Shown here: positions 32,919 to 46,121 of the stretch, one piece after another
Numbering within the stretch: position 1 is the stretch's first letter
Layout of the letters: each line of letters begins with the position of its first letter
NCBI RefSeq assembly: GCF_018914005.1
Contig: NZ_JAHMHI010000001.1
Span: 643,975 to 707,974, forward strand
DNA from: Mycoplasma zalophi
Lineage (GTDB): Bacteria; Bacillota_I; Bacilli_A; Mycoplasmatales; Metamycoplasmataceae
DNA: 64,000 bases
Direction of reading: 5' to 3'
Translations under genes and position numbers: made by a program
Notes under the pieces: model-generated
Database searches by the model: none
What the model saw: only the letters and a program-made list of their open reading frames with translations
Told to the model about the DNA's origin: nothing

Positions 32919-35900
32919 TTATAGTGATTTATAAATATCACTTTCTTTTTCATAAATTATTAGATTTTCTTGAACCATTTTATCAAGAACATTTTCTAAA
33001 AATTGTTTTGTAGTTGTGTTTAAAGATGTATAACCTAAATAACTAATTATTAATCTCATTAGTGAATTTTGGTCAATTATTTTGACTGAATTAATAATGC
33101 GTAAAATTAAATCAACAAATTCAAAATAATAAACAGTTTCAGGCGATCTTTTTGTTGCTTTTTTGAATTTTATAGTATTTTTATCAATATCAGGAGCAAT
33201 AATGAAATCTTCATTAAATACAAAATTTTCTTTTTTTAATAATGAAAATATTCTATTTGCAAAATCCTGTACATATGATGAATATACTTTTCGATTAAAT
33301 ATAAAAGTAAGAATTTTTTTAATGTGAGAAATATGTAATACTTGATATTCAGTAATTAATTCTTTTAATTTATCAGTTGCATATGAAGCATTAGAATTGG
33401 ATAATACATTTGAAAATAAATATTCATCGTCAAAATCTGGTAATGTAAGAAATTCTATTTTAGTTTCTTCTTTTTTTACTACACTAAATAAGTGATTTTC
33501 TACTTTATTTGCAATTTGCCTTTTGTTTGGGTGAATATTGATGCTTTTAAGCACATTTTTAATTTTGTTTAATTGATTTGATTTGTTTGTAAATCAATCA
33601 GTTGATCAAATGCGATGAATTGTTCAACCTCTTTTTTCTAAAACTTCTTGCCTTAATCTATCTCTATCCCTGGCTGTTTTTGATGAGTGGTATGTAGAAC
33701 CATCACATTCGATTCCTAAAATATAATTATTTGGATTATTAGGATCAACAATTGCTAAATCTATTCTATATCCTGAACTCCCCACTTGTGTTTTTACTTT
33801 ATAACCTAATCTATTTAATTCATTGTAAACTTCTTCTTCAAAAGGTGAATCAAATTCAATAATATCATCATTATTATCAATTAAAGGATTTATACCAAAC
33901 TCAGCAGTTTCTAAATAAGTTTTTAGGAATTTAACTCCACGACCTTCTGCTCTATTTAAATCAATATCTTCCGATTTTAAAGAAGAAACTAAAATAACTC
34001 CTCTTTTTGCCCGCGTAAAGGCGACATTTAAACGTTTATACCCATTTTCATTATTAATAGGCCCAAATCTCATTGAAATTTTGTTATTTAAATCAGGTCC
34101 ATATACTGAACTTATAATAATAAATTCTCTTTCATCCCCTTGAACTGTTTCAATATTTTTTACAAAAAAATTATCTTCTTTTTCACGACTGAAAAATTCA
34201 CTATATTGAGGGAATTTTTGTTTGAATTTGTCAATTTTTTTCTCGATATGTAGTTGTTGTTCTTGATTAAAAGTAACAACTCCTACACTACTTTCTACTC
34301 CATAGTTTAATATTATTTTTTCTATGGTTTTAATTACCTCATCTGCTTCTTTTTCATTTTTTCTTTCAACAAATAAACCATTTACATATATTTTATTAAT
34401 TCCCTCAAATTCTTTTGGTTTTAATTTTGAAGGAAAAGTAATTAAATTATTATAAATTTCTCTATTAGAAGGATATATTAGTTCTTCAAAAACTGACCGA
34501 TAGTGTCACCTTAATTTAATTGTATTTAATGAAATATTAGCCATATTAAGAATTGAATCAAAACCTTTTATTGATACTGAATCATCATCGTCTTCTGTTA
34601 TTTCATTATCTTGATCAATTAAATTAAAGAAGTTAGTTGGTGGTAATTGTTCACTATCACCAACAATTATTATTTGTTTTGCACGATAAATTGCACCAAT
34701 CGCTGTTTCAGGTTTTACTTGCGATGCCTCATCAAAAATAACTGTATCAAATTCAATATTTGCATCTTTTAAGTAAGCACTTACTGAAAGAGGTGACATC
34801 ATTAAACAAGGCTTAAGTTGCAATAGTAAGTTGGGAATTTTTTCAAATATCTTTTTAAAAGGCATGATATTTCTTGATTTATTTGCTTCTGCCTTAAGGA
34901 TTTTAATTTCGATATTTTGACTATTTAAACCATTGCTATTAGGTATGTTGTTTAGTAAATTAGCTTCAACTTTTGCTTTTGCTAATTCTTTTACATTTTG
35001 TTCTACATTTATAAACATATCTCTAAAAGTTTCTAAGCTTGAGTCATTAAATTCTTGCATATCTTTTGTTATTATTGTATCAATAATAAGTTTGTAGAAA
35101 CGTTTAATAAAAACATTATAAAAATTCTTAGTTATTTTAGCTTCTAAAATTTTTGTATAAAAATCTGCTAATTCTAGGTCATTTAATTCAGATTTTACTT
35201 TATTAATTCGAACCATCATACCAAGATCATTGTGAGTATTGTTTAAAAAAGTTAATTTTTCTTTTAATTGTGGAATTGATAAGGTGTCAAAATCAAAGAT
35301 ATTTTTTTCAAAGTTTGAAGATATGTAATCTAAATTATCTAAAAATTTATTTATTAATTCCAATGTTTCTTCTATATCATTTTTGTATCTAATATCAAGA
35401 TTTACAATTTGTGTTAACTTGATTTTATCAATAGTAAAATCACTAATAACATTGTATTTATTGATTGAACTGATTAATTTTAAAGATAATTGAATGTCTT
35501 TTAAATTATTAATTTCTAAAATACCAGGTGCAAAATTTAATGTATTTTTTATTTCATTTAATTTATTATCTAAGGATTTAAATTTCAGTAAATTATCAAG
35601 ATTATTGTGTATTAAATTTTTATCTTTTGATTTTGAGAATTTTTTTAAAATTTTATTAACAAAAGATCATTTTACACTTAAAAAACGCAAAGGATTTTTA
35701 TATTTTTCTTTGTAGTTTTGTACAAATTTATTTACATTAGTTTGTGTTATTTTTAAATCAAAAATTCCACTTAAATTATTTTCTAGTTCTTTATATTCTT
35801 TTAATGTTAATAATAGAAGATCGTATTTTTCAATTTCATCATCAATATTATTTAGGTATAATATTTTTTCATCTATTTTTATATTTAAATTAAGAATTTG

Positions 35901-37568
35901 TTCAAAAATATCTTTTAAGTATGTAATATTTTTTGCAAAACTTTGATCATTTATTGTTATTGACTTGTGGACTGAAAGAATCTTTTTATATACATCTTGA
36001 GCAAGAGTGCTAATTGAATTTAATTTTTGAATTATTTCTTCTTTTTCTTGAATATTTATTTTTGTTCATTTACTTCCTCATCAAGGGTTATTTGAAACAT
36101 TAAAGTTAAAATATTGGCAACATGTTTCAAATTCATTGATTGTGATTTTTAAATCTTCAAGTTTTTGTGAATTTATAGATTCTAAATTATTTATTGCAAA
36201 CAATAAATCTTTTGTTTGTTTTAAAGTGTAATATTTTCCAATTAATCTATATAAACTTATATTTAGCGGTTTTCTTAATTGTAATAATTCTTTTCCATAT
36301 TTACTTAAATAATCAACTGTTTTTTTGTAATTGTGTACTAAGTTTTGCGAACTATTTTGATCAATTATCAGTTTATTTTCACCCTTAGTTAAAGAATCTG
36401 CAAGATTTTTTAGCACTTCTTTTTTATTTAAATCAATACTATGAATTGGAATAGAATAATCAGATAAGCCAATTTTATCTAAATTATTATAAACAACATC
36501 AAGTGCAGCTTTTTTCTCAGCAACGAAAAGAATTTTTTTATTTCTTGCAAGAAGTTCAGTAATTATATTTGTAATTGTGTGTGATTTTCCTGTACCTGGA
36601 GGCCCTTGTAAAATAAAACTTTGACCCTGAATAGCACTTTGAATTGCAACTTCTTGTGATGAATCTGAGTCAAGAATATGATAATAATTATTAATGTCAA
36701 TTTTTTCTTCAACATTTGACTCATTTATTACATCAAATGGTTCTTTTTGAATTTCTTCACCCAACATAGATTGAATAAATTTACTATTAATAATTTTATT
36801 TTCATTTTGTTCTAAGTCTGCAAATATATTTATTTTAGAAAAACTAAAAGTATCTAAATAAACATTATCAATAAAACCTCAATTTTCGTCTTGAAAGTGT
36901 TGCTTTAATATTTGTTTTATTAAATTATATTTTTCAATATTTGTTTCTGCTTGTTCAAGTTCTTCAATATTTATTTTAATTCCGAATGAGTAATTTAACT
37001 TTTTAATAAGTGTAATATTTGGTATTAAAATAGATTCTTCATTAAATATTAAATTAAATGCGCTGTTTTCTTTTATATTTTTTTTACTTTTTAATTTAGT
37101 TTGAATAAACATTAAAGGTGAATAGTAATTTAAATCACTTTCTTCTTCTCGTCATTTTAGCAATCCAACAGCTAAAAATAATGTATTAATTGAATATTGA
37201 TCAATAAAATCAAGGTATTTTTTGCTAATTTTTTTTAGTACATTCACTTGATCTTTTTTATCAATATCTGAATAAAAAACATTTTCTTTTAATGAATTTT
37301 CAACTAATAATAAGTCATTATAGTTGTAATGTTTAATTATTTTTGAGTCTTCAGTATTTTCATTTTTGTAATTTATATTTGCAATTTCAAATGATTTTTT
37401 ATCTTCAATAATGTTTAAAATTTGGTTTAAATCAGGGCTTATTATTTTAAGTCTAGATAAATTTTTTGAAGGATTAAAAGAGTAATTTAAAGCTTTGTTT
37501 CTTAAAGATAAATCTAATAAATCCCCTTTTCATGTTTCTGTACTTTTAATAATTTTATCTCTATTCAT
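32919..37568 (-). CDS. DUF4011-type superfamily 1 helicase with PD-(D/E)XK nuclease domain
   Basis: 1549 residues, the largest gene here. An N-terminal DUF4011-like region (about 1-260) is followed by a SF1 helicase core: Walker A GPPGTGKSHT (322-331), Walker B VIFDEASQ (about 947), VGDSEQLPP, and motif VI LNVAFTRAKRG (about 1181). Then a REase_MTES_1575/Vsr-like nuclease: SPFEEEVYNEL, SGYRIDLAIVD (Asp1270), LGIECDGSTYHSS (Glu1287, Asp1289), ARDRDRLRQEVLEKRGW. A DUF3320-like tail follows. Relatives are linked to defence against foreign DNA; that role here is inference. No UGA-independent break was found, so the gene looks intact. Shine-Dalgarno GGAG. Single gene ending at a terminator. Confidence 0.85.
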
Positions 37569-37713
37569 ACACACTCCAAGATACAAATAATTTATGTAAT
37601 TTTTAAATAAATAAATTCATTTTAAAATATATATAAATTATACATTAAAGATCAATACCTTTAATTTAGTAGTGTAATTAGCGAACTAATTTATTAAATG
37701 ATAAAAAAAGTAA

Positions 37714-37734
37714 TAAAAAAACCACTTTCGTGGC
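37714..37734 (-). terminator. Terminator after tRNA-Gly
   Basis: On the minus strand, CCAC-GAAA-GTGG is followed by T7, about 15 bases past the tRNA end. Confidence 0.85.
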
Positions 37735-37748
37735 GGTCATTGCTGATA

Positions 37749-37822
37749 TGGTGCAAGCGAAGGGAATCGAACCCTCACAGTCAGCTTGGAAGGCTGAAGT
37801 TCTACCATTAAACTACACTCGC
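37749..37822 (-). tRNA. tRNA-Gly (anticodon TCC)
   Basis: 74 bases including an encoded CCA. The acceptor stem GCGAGTG/CGCTTGC closes with two G-U pairs; the T loop GTTCGATTC is canonical; the anticodon loop CTTCCAA carries TCC. No other tRNA is adjacent in this orientation. Confidence 0.96.
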
Positions 37823-37913
37823 TTTTTGTTTGTTGCTTTAATATTATACATAAAAAAAATTAAATTTATAAAAAAAATTTATTTTTTAAATATTTTAATA
37901 TTAACAAACAAAA

Positions 37914-39434
37914 TTATAAAACAGGTTTAAATAATTTACCTAATAAATACATAAATCTGCTATGTTTTCTTTTGAATAATTTTTCATATGCTTCTTTATC
38001 ATGTAATTTATTATATTGTTCAAATATTTGTTTTATATCTTCGGTTGCTTCTCCAATATAAAAATTAGCAATTTCAAATTGTGAATAAAAGCTTCTATAG
38101 TCTAAATTCATAGTTCCTAAATAAGCAATTTTATCATCAATAACTGCCATTTTAGCATGTAAGAAAGTGTTTTTAACAATAATAACTTCTAATCCATATT
38201 CTACAAGAGTTTTAAGATTATCAATGGTTGCATAGTAAACATAATTTTTATCTGAAAAACCAGGAATATAAATAGTAACTTTTATACCTTGAGATAAAAC
38301 TCCAATAATAGCCATTTCTAAACGTTTTGTAGGAATAAAATATGGAGTACTAAAAGATATAGAATTTTCTGCTTCCATTAATATTTTAATTAAAGTACTT
38401 TCAAGAAGAGGGTAATCAGTGATAGGACCATCTTCAATACTTGTTATTAAATTTTGGTAATCAATTTGTTCGTGCTTAAAAAAATAAGTTTCTGAATTTT
38501 CAATAATTTTATATGATTGTTTTTGTCAATCGTATAAAAAAAGTTTAACGTAAAAATCGTTAGCAGGACCTATAAGTTTTATATTTGAATCTTTTCAAAC
38601 ACCATATTTTTTTGAGTAATTTGCATATTCATCTGAGATATTGCATCCACCTGTATATGTAATATTTCCATCGATAATAATAAATTTTCTGTGTGAACGG
38701 TATGTTCCTACACTTGTTATAAAAGGAAAAGCAATTTTCTCTGCTTTTGTTATTTGAATTCCACTATCTTCAAGATTTTTTAGTACTATGCTTGGCATAT
38801 CTCATGATCCAAAATCATCTACTAAAATTTTTATTTCTACGCCTTGTTTAACTTTTTTTAGTAGTATTTCTTTTAATTGATCAAAAATTTCTCCGGGTTT
38901 TATGATGTAAGTTTCAATAAAGATATATTTTTGTGCTTTTTCTAATTCTTTGAATATGTCATAAAAAAAATGAAAACCGTTGTCAAAGGTTATGATATTA
39001 GCTGGTAAAAGCAATCTATTGCTCATTTTAGAAATTTTTTCAAATTCACGAAATTTTTCATTTTCTTTAAATTTTGTTAAGTCATATTTTTGTTCATTAA
39101 CAAAAATTTCAGAAGTTTCTTTTTTATATTCAGAAATAGTCATTGATTTTAAATATTTTTGTCCAAATATTATGTATAAAACATGTCCTATCAAAGGAAA
39201 AATTGCAAAAATAAATTGTCAAGATTGTTTACTTTCAGAACTTCTATCTTGACTAAAAATAATTAAATTAAAAATTAAGTTTAGAAAATATAGTGCAATA
39301 AGAATTGCAAATAGCACCTTGTTGTTGTATTTACTAAAAAAATATAAAATAAAAGTAATGCTTATAAATAGCAATATTAACAATATATAGTAAATAACTG
39401 TTTGAATTTTTTTATTATTTAAATTCTTTTTCAT
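37914..39434 (-). CDS. cls: Cardiolipin synthase (phospholipase D family)
   Basis: 506 residues. Joins phosphatidylglycerol molecules to cardiolipin at the membrane. Two N-terminal transmembrane segments (about 11-35, 40-62) and a third short one near 78-95, then two PLD halves with HKD motifs: SHRKFIIID (about 232) and LHAKMAVID (about 423) followed by LGTMNLD. Family length is typical. TATAAT (39442-39447) lies 7 bases before ATG with no Shine-Dalgarno. Confidence 0.93.
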
Positions 39435-39466
39435 TATAAAAATTATACAAAAAAAGTATAAAAAAA

Positions 39467-39557
39467 TGGCGGATTGGAGAGGATTTGAACCTCCGCGGGA
39501 ATTGCTTCCCCTACAGTCTTAGCAGGACCGCCTCTTCAGCCTCTTGAGTACCAACCC
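39467..39557 (-). tRNA. tRNA-Ser (anticodon GCT)
   Basis: 91 bases with the long variable arm typical of serine tRNA. Acceptor GGGTTGG/CCAATCC, discriminator G, encoded CCA; the anticodon loop CTGCTAA carries GCT, reading AGC/AGU. Confidence 0.95.
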
Positions 39558-39644
39558 ACATTTAAAGTGTATTTATATTATACATAAAAAAATATTTTTT
39601 TCATACATAACTCTATTTTTCTACGTTTTTTATTTACTTTAAAA

Positions 39645-39667
39645 TAAAAAAAGCCCGAAGGCTTTAA
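39645..39667 (-). terminator. Terminator after dnaK
   Basis: On the minus strand, AAGCC-TTCG-GGCTT (UUCG tetraloop) is followed by a T-run. Confidence 0.92.
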
Positions 39668-39698
39668 TAATTATTATGTGAATTGGGAAAAATATATT

Positions 39699-41516
<1,818 letters not shown>

Positions 41517-41570
41517 TTACTCCTTATTTTATATATAGTTAAGATTGGTTTTTATTAATGATAATTAAAT

Positions 41571-41611
41571 TTTAGCACATTTTTTAGCACTCTCACTAAA
41601 ATAGTGCTAAT
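41571..41611. promoter_or_regulatory. CIRCE operator of dnaK, with an extra half-site
   Basis: TTAGCACTC-N9-TAGTGCTAA at 41585-41611 is a near-perfect CIRCE, the HrcA binding site. A third half-site TTAGCACAT lies at 41571-41579. On the minus strand it forms GTGCTAAAAT, overlapping the -10 box. Confidence 0.93.
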
Positions 41612-41650
41612 TTTTTAAAATAATAAAAAATGTTGCAAATTACAACAATT

Positions 41651-42457
41651 TTATGACAATATATATGCTCTATGACAAAAATTACATTTTATTTCTACTT
41701 TTCCTTGTTCTTGTTTAATTTTTTCTATTTCTTCATTTGATAAAAGTTTTAATGCTTTTTTCATTTTTGTTATTGAACAAGAACATTTTCATTGTAATTT
41801 TTTTTCTGAGTGAATTTTAGCACCTTGCTCAAGTAAAAGTTTTAAAGTTTTTTTAAACCCTAGTTCCATAAATGAATTGTTTTTAATAAAATCTTCAATT
41901 CATTTAATATTTTCATCTGTTGCTTGAGGTAATAATGTAAAAATTAAACTTGATGCTTCTTTTATGTTTTCGTCTTTGTCAAATTTTAAAGAACTAAAAA
42001 CTGCACTTGCTATTTGTTGTGATTGAGCAAAAAATTGTGCTAAGTCATCTACTAATGTTACTTCATTCATTTTTATCTCACTATCTCAACTTGCAAATTT
42101 TTTATCTAAAATTCTAATTCTTAAATATGCATCACTAAATGCAAACATTGTAAGCGCCTCATTTATATTTCCGTCTCAAACTACACCAGGATCAGATATA
42201 TAACTTCTTACAACTCCATTGTGATTTACATCAACTACTAAATTTTCTATTTTTCCTCTTGATCTTATAATTGTAGAAATATCTCCAGTTTTTGAAATAA
42301 TTTGTCCTAAAGGACTAAATAAAGCTAGTGATTTTGCTAAAGTGTGTTTTGAAAGCGAAACCGCATTTTGTTTTTTTGAAGCTACTTTAGCAATTGAAAC
42401 AGCATCTGTTAAAAATATTAATGAATTATTTAATTCTAATGTAATTACTTTTGACAT
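41651..42457 (-). CDS. hslO: Redox-regulated chaperone Hsp33
   Basis: 268 residues. Holdase activated by oxidation and heat. The C-terminal zinc centre CSC (about 231-233) plus CHFC (about 260-263) is complete. ATG at 42457 is preferred because AGGAG lies 6 bases before it; an in-frame ATG at 42478 would add 7 residues and has no ribosome site. It stands between the chrA pair and the dnaK operator. Confidence 0.94.
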
Positions 42458-42465
42458 TTTTTCTC

Positions 42466-43137
42466 CTATAACAACCATGGTTCAAAAATAATGAATCCTA
42501 ATATAATAGATCCTAATATTAAATATAATAATGGAATTTGTTTTTTTTGTAAGTAAATTGTTAAAATAACACAAAATGGAACCCAAAAATATAAAACATA
42601 TTTTCTTCAACCAGAAAATATTTGACTTTTTAAAGATTCATAATTTGTGCTTATATATTGTGAACTACCATTAAAAGTTAAATATGGTATTGCCATACTT
42701 AAAATTAATTGCAACGCAAGCGAAATCATAATAGCAGCTAAACAAGGTTTTAAATACTTATTAAAAGCAATAAAATATGTATTTGTTTGATTTTTGGTAA
42801 ATATTTTCATAGTAAAAAACATAAAAAATATTGCTGGAATACAAATTGCTAAATAAGTTAAAAACATTGCAAGTCATCCTCATCACTGTGCTTGTCCGCT
42901 TTGATCATAACTTAATAAATAACCTGTAAAAAATGCTAATTTAGTACCAATTATTCCTGGGGTTGCATTTGCGACTGCAAAAACTTGGTCAATTTGGTCA
43001 ATTTGCATGTGTAAATTGAAGTTGTTAATTAATATTTCAAATATTCATTTATAAATCGGTAAAAAAACTTGTCCACCACCAAAAACTATAAAAGCACTTA
43101 AAAATACAAATCCTAATCCCACAAAAAACACTAACAT
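42466..43137 (-). CDS. Chromate transporter family, second half-size subunit
   Basis: 223 residues, one ChrA domain: FVGLGFVFLSAFIVFGGGQVFLP (first half of the signature; FGGGQ) and NATPGIIGTKLAFFTGY (PGP-like motif degenerated to TPG). Five or six transmembrane segments. Starts on the stop codon of the first subunit (TAATG). Half-size ChrA proteins work as pairs; the physiological substrate in a mycoplasma is unknown. Confidence 0.85.
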
Positions 43138-43751
43138 TATTGCTCACCTTCTTTGCCTTTAGTGTTATATTTTTTGAGTTTCTTAACTTTTATGATAAAA
43201 AATATTAAAAACAATCCTATTAATAATGGTATTGCTGGGACATTATAAGGACTTGGAATAAATAAACAAAAACATAAAGTGGCTAAAAATGATACAGTCA
43301 CTAAAAAAGAATTTATGTTTTTGTAACTGTATTTTAAATATTTAAAACCAAAATTAATTAATACACCAATAATAACTGGTAAAACGCAAGCTGCTAATAT
43401 ATATAAATATTTAGTTGCATATTTATTTAGTAATATAAAAACAATAAGACTAAATAATAAATGTGGTAAAAATGCTAGTAATGAAACAATAAAACCTTTT
43501 CAAAAACCAAGTAATTTAATCGCAATAAAACTTAAAGTTTCTACAACACTAGGTCCGGGAATCATATTAGAAATTAAAACAGCATCTTCAAATTCTCTTT
43601 TGTCAATTCATTTATATTTAGTAACTGCAAACTTAGAAACAATAGGTAAAAGAGCATTACCACCACCAAAACCAATAAAAGTACACATAAAAATGAACAA
43701 AAAAACACGTCATGATTTTACTTTGTTTTGTTTATTTTTTATTTTTTCCAT
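43137..43751 (-). CDS. Chromate transporter family, first half-size subunit
   Basis: 204 residues, one ChrA domain: FIGFGGGNALLP (about 27-38) and SNMIPGPSVVETLSFIA (PGP motif, about 68-84). About six transmembrane segments and a basic C-terminus. TAAAAT (43759-43764) lies 7 bases before ATG with no Shine-Dalgarno. Pairs with the next gene. Confidence 0.87.
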
Positions 43752-43775
43752 ATTTTTAATTTTATTATTTAAATA

Positions 43776-43809
43776 TAAAAAAACAAAGAAATTTCTAAGT
43801 TTCTTTGTT
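43776..43809 (-). terminator. Terminator after the gltX downstream gene
   Basis: The stem AACAAAGAAA/TTTCTTTGTT with an 8-base loop is followed on the minus strand by T-rich sequence. It separates the gltX operon from the chrA pair. Confidence 0.88.
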
Positions 43810-44182
43810 AACTAGTTTTTATATTAATATCAACAGAAGCTAAGATATTTTTTTCGCTTAAATTATTTACTAAATCATATGAAATTTTTATTTCATTTAC
43901 ATCTATTAAAACTTCTTTTAGATATGAATAAAACTCAATATATTTTTCATCCACCAAATAATGAATTAGACAATATTTTTTGTGTTGTAATTCAAAATTT
44001 TGTAAATCATCTTGAATAAAAACTACTTCTTTAGAAATTTTTATTGTTTGGAGTTTGTTTTTATCATTTTCAAACTTTAAAACAATAAATTCATCTTCTG
44101 TTTCTTCAATGTAATTTGTTGTATATTGTGTTAGAAATTCATTATTGTTTGAGTTTACAATACTTTTAAATTCCAATTGCAT
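43808..44182 (-). CDS. Hypothetical protein, possibly calycin-like (DUF1934-type)
   Basis: 124 residues, acidic, strand-rich and without a signal or membrane segment. Alternating pattern (TIKISKEVVFIQDD, QHKKYCLIHYLVDEKYIEFY) is reminiscent of the small beta-barrel DUF1934/YwiB family, but the match is weak. It overlaps the 3' end of gltX by 17 bases, so it is co-translated with it. Confidence 0.6.
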   Translation of the reverse strand: MQLEFKSIVNSNNNEFLTQYTTNYIEETEDEFIVLKFENDKNKLQTIKISKEVVFIQDDLQNFELQHKKYCLIHYLVDEKYIEFYSYLKEVLIDVNEIKISYDLVNNLSEKNILASVDINIKTS

Positions 44183-45563
44183 TTTCTAATCTTTGTAAAA
44201 CTAATTCCTTACCAAATAAATATATTGCTTTTGCAAGTTCTGGTCCGTGTTCTGCATATGTTGTTGCAATTCTTATTGGCATAAATAAGTTTTTTCCTTT
44301 AACATTTAAGGCATCTTTTGTTTCATTTATAGCTAGTTGAATATTTTCAACACTGAATTCTTTTTCTTTTAAAGAATTATAAAAATATTTAACAACATCA
44401 TTAACTTCAAATTCAATTTCTAATTTTTGAATTGGTTGTTCATATAATTCTAAATCCTTTTTTAAGTCATTTAAAGTTACTATGTTTTGTTTATATGTTT
44501 CAATAAAAATTTCTAATCATTGATCATCTTTTGAAGTGTTTAAAAAATTTTTAAAAAAACTATTTTCAGTATTTTTTCAGTATTGTTTACTGAATCATTC
44601 CATTTTTTGAATGTCAAATTTTGAAGGACTTTTTGATAATCTTTCAAATAAAAATTTCTCAATTAATTCATCATGTGACATTATTTCTTTTGCATCTTCT
44701 GAAGTTCAACCTAGTAAAGATAAGAAGTTAAAAATACTATGAGCATGATAACCTTCATTTTTATAATCTTCAATAAATTGTTTTAAAGTATTATCTCTTT
44801 TTGAAAGTTTTTTTCCTTCCATATTAGTAATTATTGTTAAATGACCAAATTTAGGTGGTTCATAATTTAATGCTTCATAAATTGCTAATTGTTTAGGGGT
44901 GTTTGTTATGTGTTCTTCACCTCTTAAAACATGTGAAATTTCCATTTGATTATCATCAATAACTACTGCAAAATTATATGTTGGGTATCCATCACTTTTT
45001 AAAATAACAAAATCACCTATATCATCACTATTTACACTAATATTTCCTCTAACTAAATCATTTCAACTGTAAATATGATTTTTAGGTAGAGCTAATCTTA
45101 CTGAAAATTCACCATTTTGATCTCTTTTATTTTTTTCTTCTTCAGAAATTTTTAATCAATTTCTATCATATCTAAATGATGGAATCCCTTTTTGTTCGCT
45201 TTCTTCATGCTGTTTAGCCAATTCTTCTGAACTGTCATATGCCTTGTAAGCTAAACCTTGATTTATTAATTCATTAACTATTTCTTTATAAATTTCAAGT
45301 TTTTCAGATTGACGATATTTTCCATATTTAGGATTTGGATTTATCGGGCTTTCATCTGGAATTATACCTAATCAAGCAAGATTGTTTAATTGACTTTCTT
45401 CACCACCTACAACATTTCTAGCAACGTCTGTATCTTCAATTCTCAATACAAAATCACCACCAAAATGTTTCGCAAATAAATAGTTGAATAATGCTGTTCT
45501 TGCACCTCCGATGTGTAAATATCCTGTTGGACTTGGTGCATAACGTGTTCTTATTTTTTTCAT
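44166..45563 (-). CDS. gltX: Glutamyl-tRNA synthetase
   Basis: 465 residues. Charges tRNA-Glu (and probably tRNA-Gln for later amidation). Class I signature HIGG within [23 protein letters not shown], and KLSKRDN as the KMSKS motif (about 258). The anticodon-binding domain forms the C-terminal third. AAGGGAT precedes the ATG. Upstream lies a lipoprotein gene. Confidence 0.97.
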
Positions 45564-45584
45564 TTTTAATCCCTTTAATTCATA

Positions 45585-46109
45585 TTAAATTTCATCAAAA
45601 GTTAAAGTTAGTGTAAATTTTTTTAAAGGACGATTACTGTTTTTGTCAACAATTTTAGTTCAATCCCCATAAACACTTTGTTCAGCTTCTATAAAAGTTG
45701 GATCTTTTTTTGCAAGAGCTTCAACAGGTACGCTATAAAGGTAAAATTCTACTTTTTTTGCCCCTAAATCCTTGAAATATCATTTTCATGCATAGTTTCT
45801 TGCGTAATTTTCAATGTTATCAATAGTTACATATTTTTTTAATAAATTATCATAAAATTGAGTAACATCGATTAAATTATTTTTTTTAGCATCTTCTTCA
45901 AATTTTGAACCTGTGTATTTTACGTAAAAATTATTTTGATTATCTGCAAATAATCTTATAAATTCTGCTTTAGATGTTTTGATATTATCTTTTGAATGAT
46001 CTGTTTGTTTTAAATTAAAACCACAAGAAGCAGCAATTAAAGGAGTTGTTACTAGTGTAATCGTTGCTGCAAAAACAATTGGCAATATTCATTTTTTTCT
46101 TAATTTCAT
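45585..46109 (-). CDS. Small hypothetical lipoprotein
   Basis: 174 residues. Basic start (MKLRKKW), hydrophobic stretch and lipobox LIAASC (Cys about 29) predict a membrane-anchored lipoprotein. The mature part is charged and mixed alpha/beta, with no recognised domain. ATG at 46109 gives a proper n-region that includes a TGA tryptophan. It sits 12 bases after argS and 21 before gltX, so it appears to belong to an argS-lipoprotein-gltX operon. Confidence 0.75.
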
Positions 46110-46121
46110 ATTTATTCTATT

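Noticed and set aside
37914..39434. PLD-family gene next to the helicase as a Mokosh-like defence pair
   Set aside because: The gene has N-terminal membrane helices, two HKD halves and full cardiolipin synthase length, and a tRNA gene and terminator separate it from the helicase.
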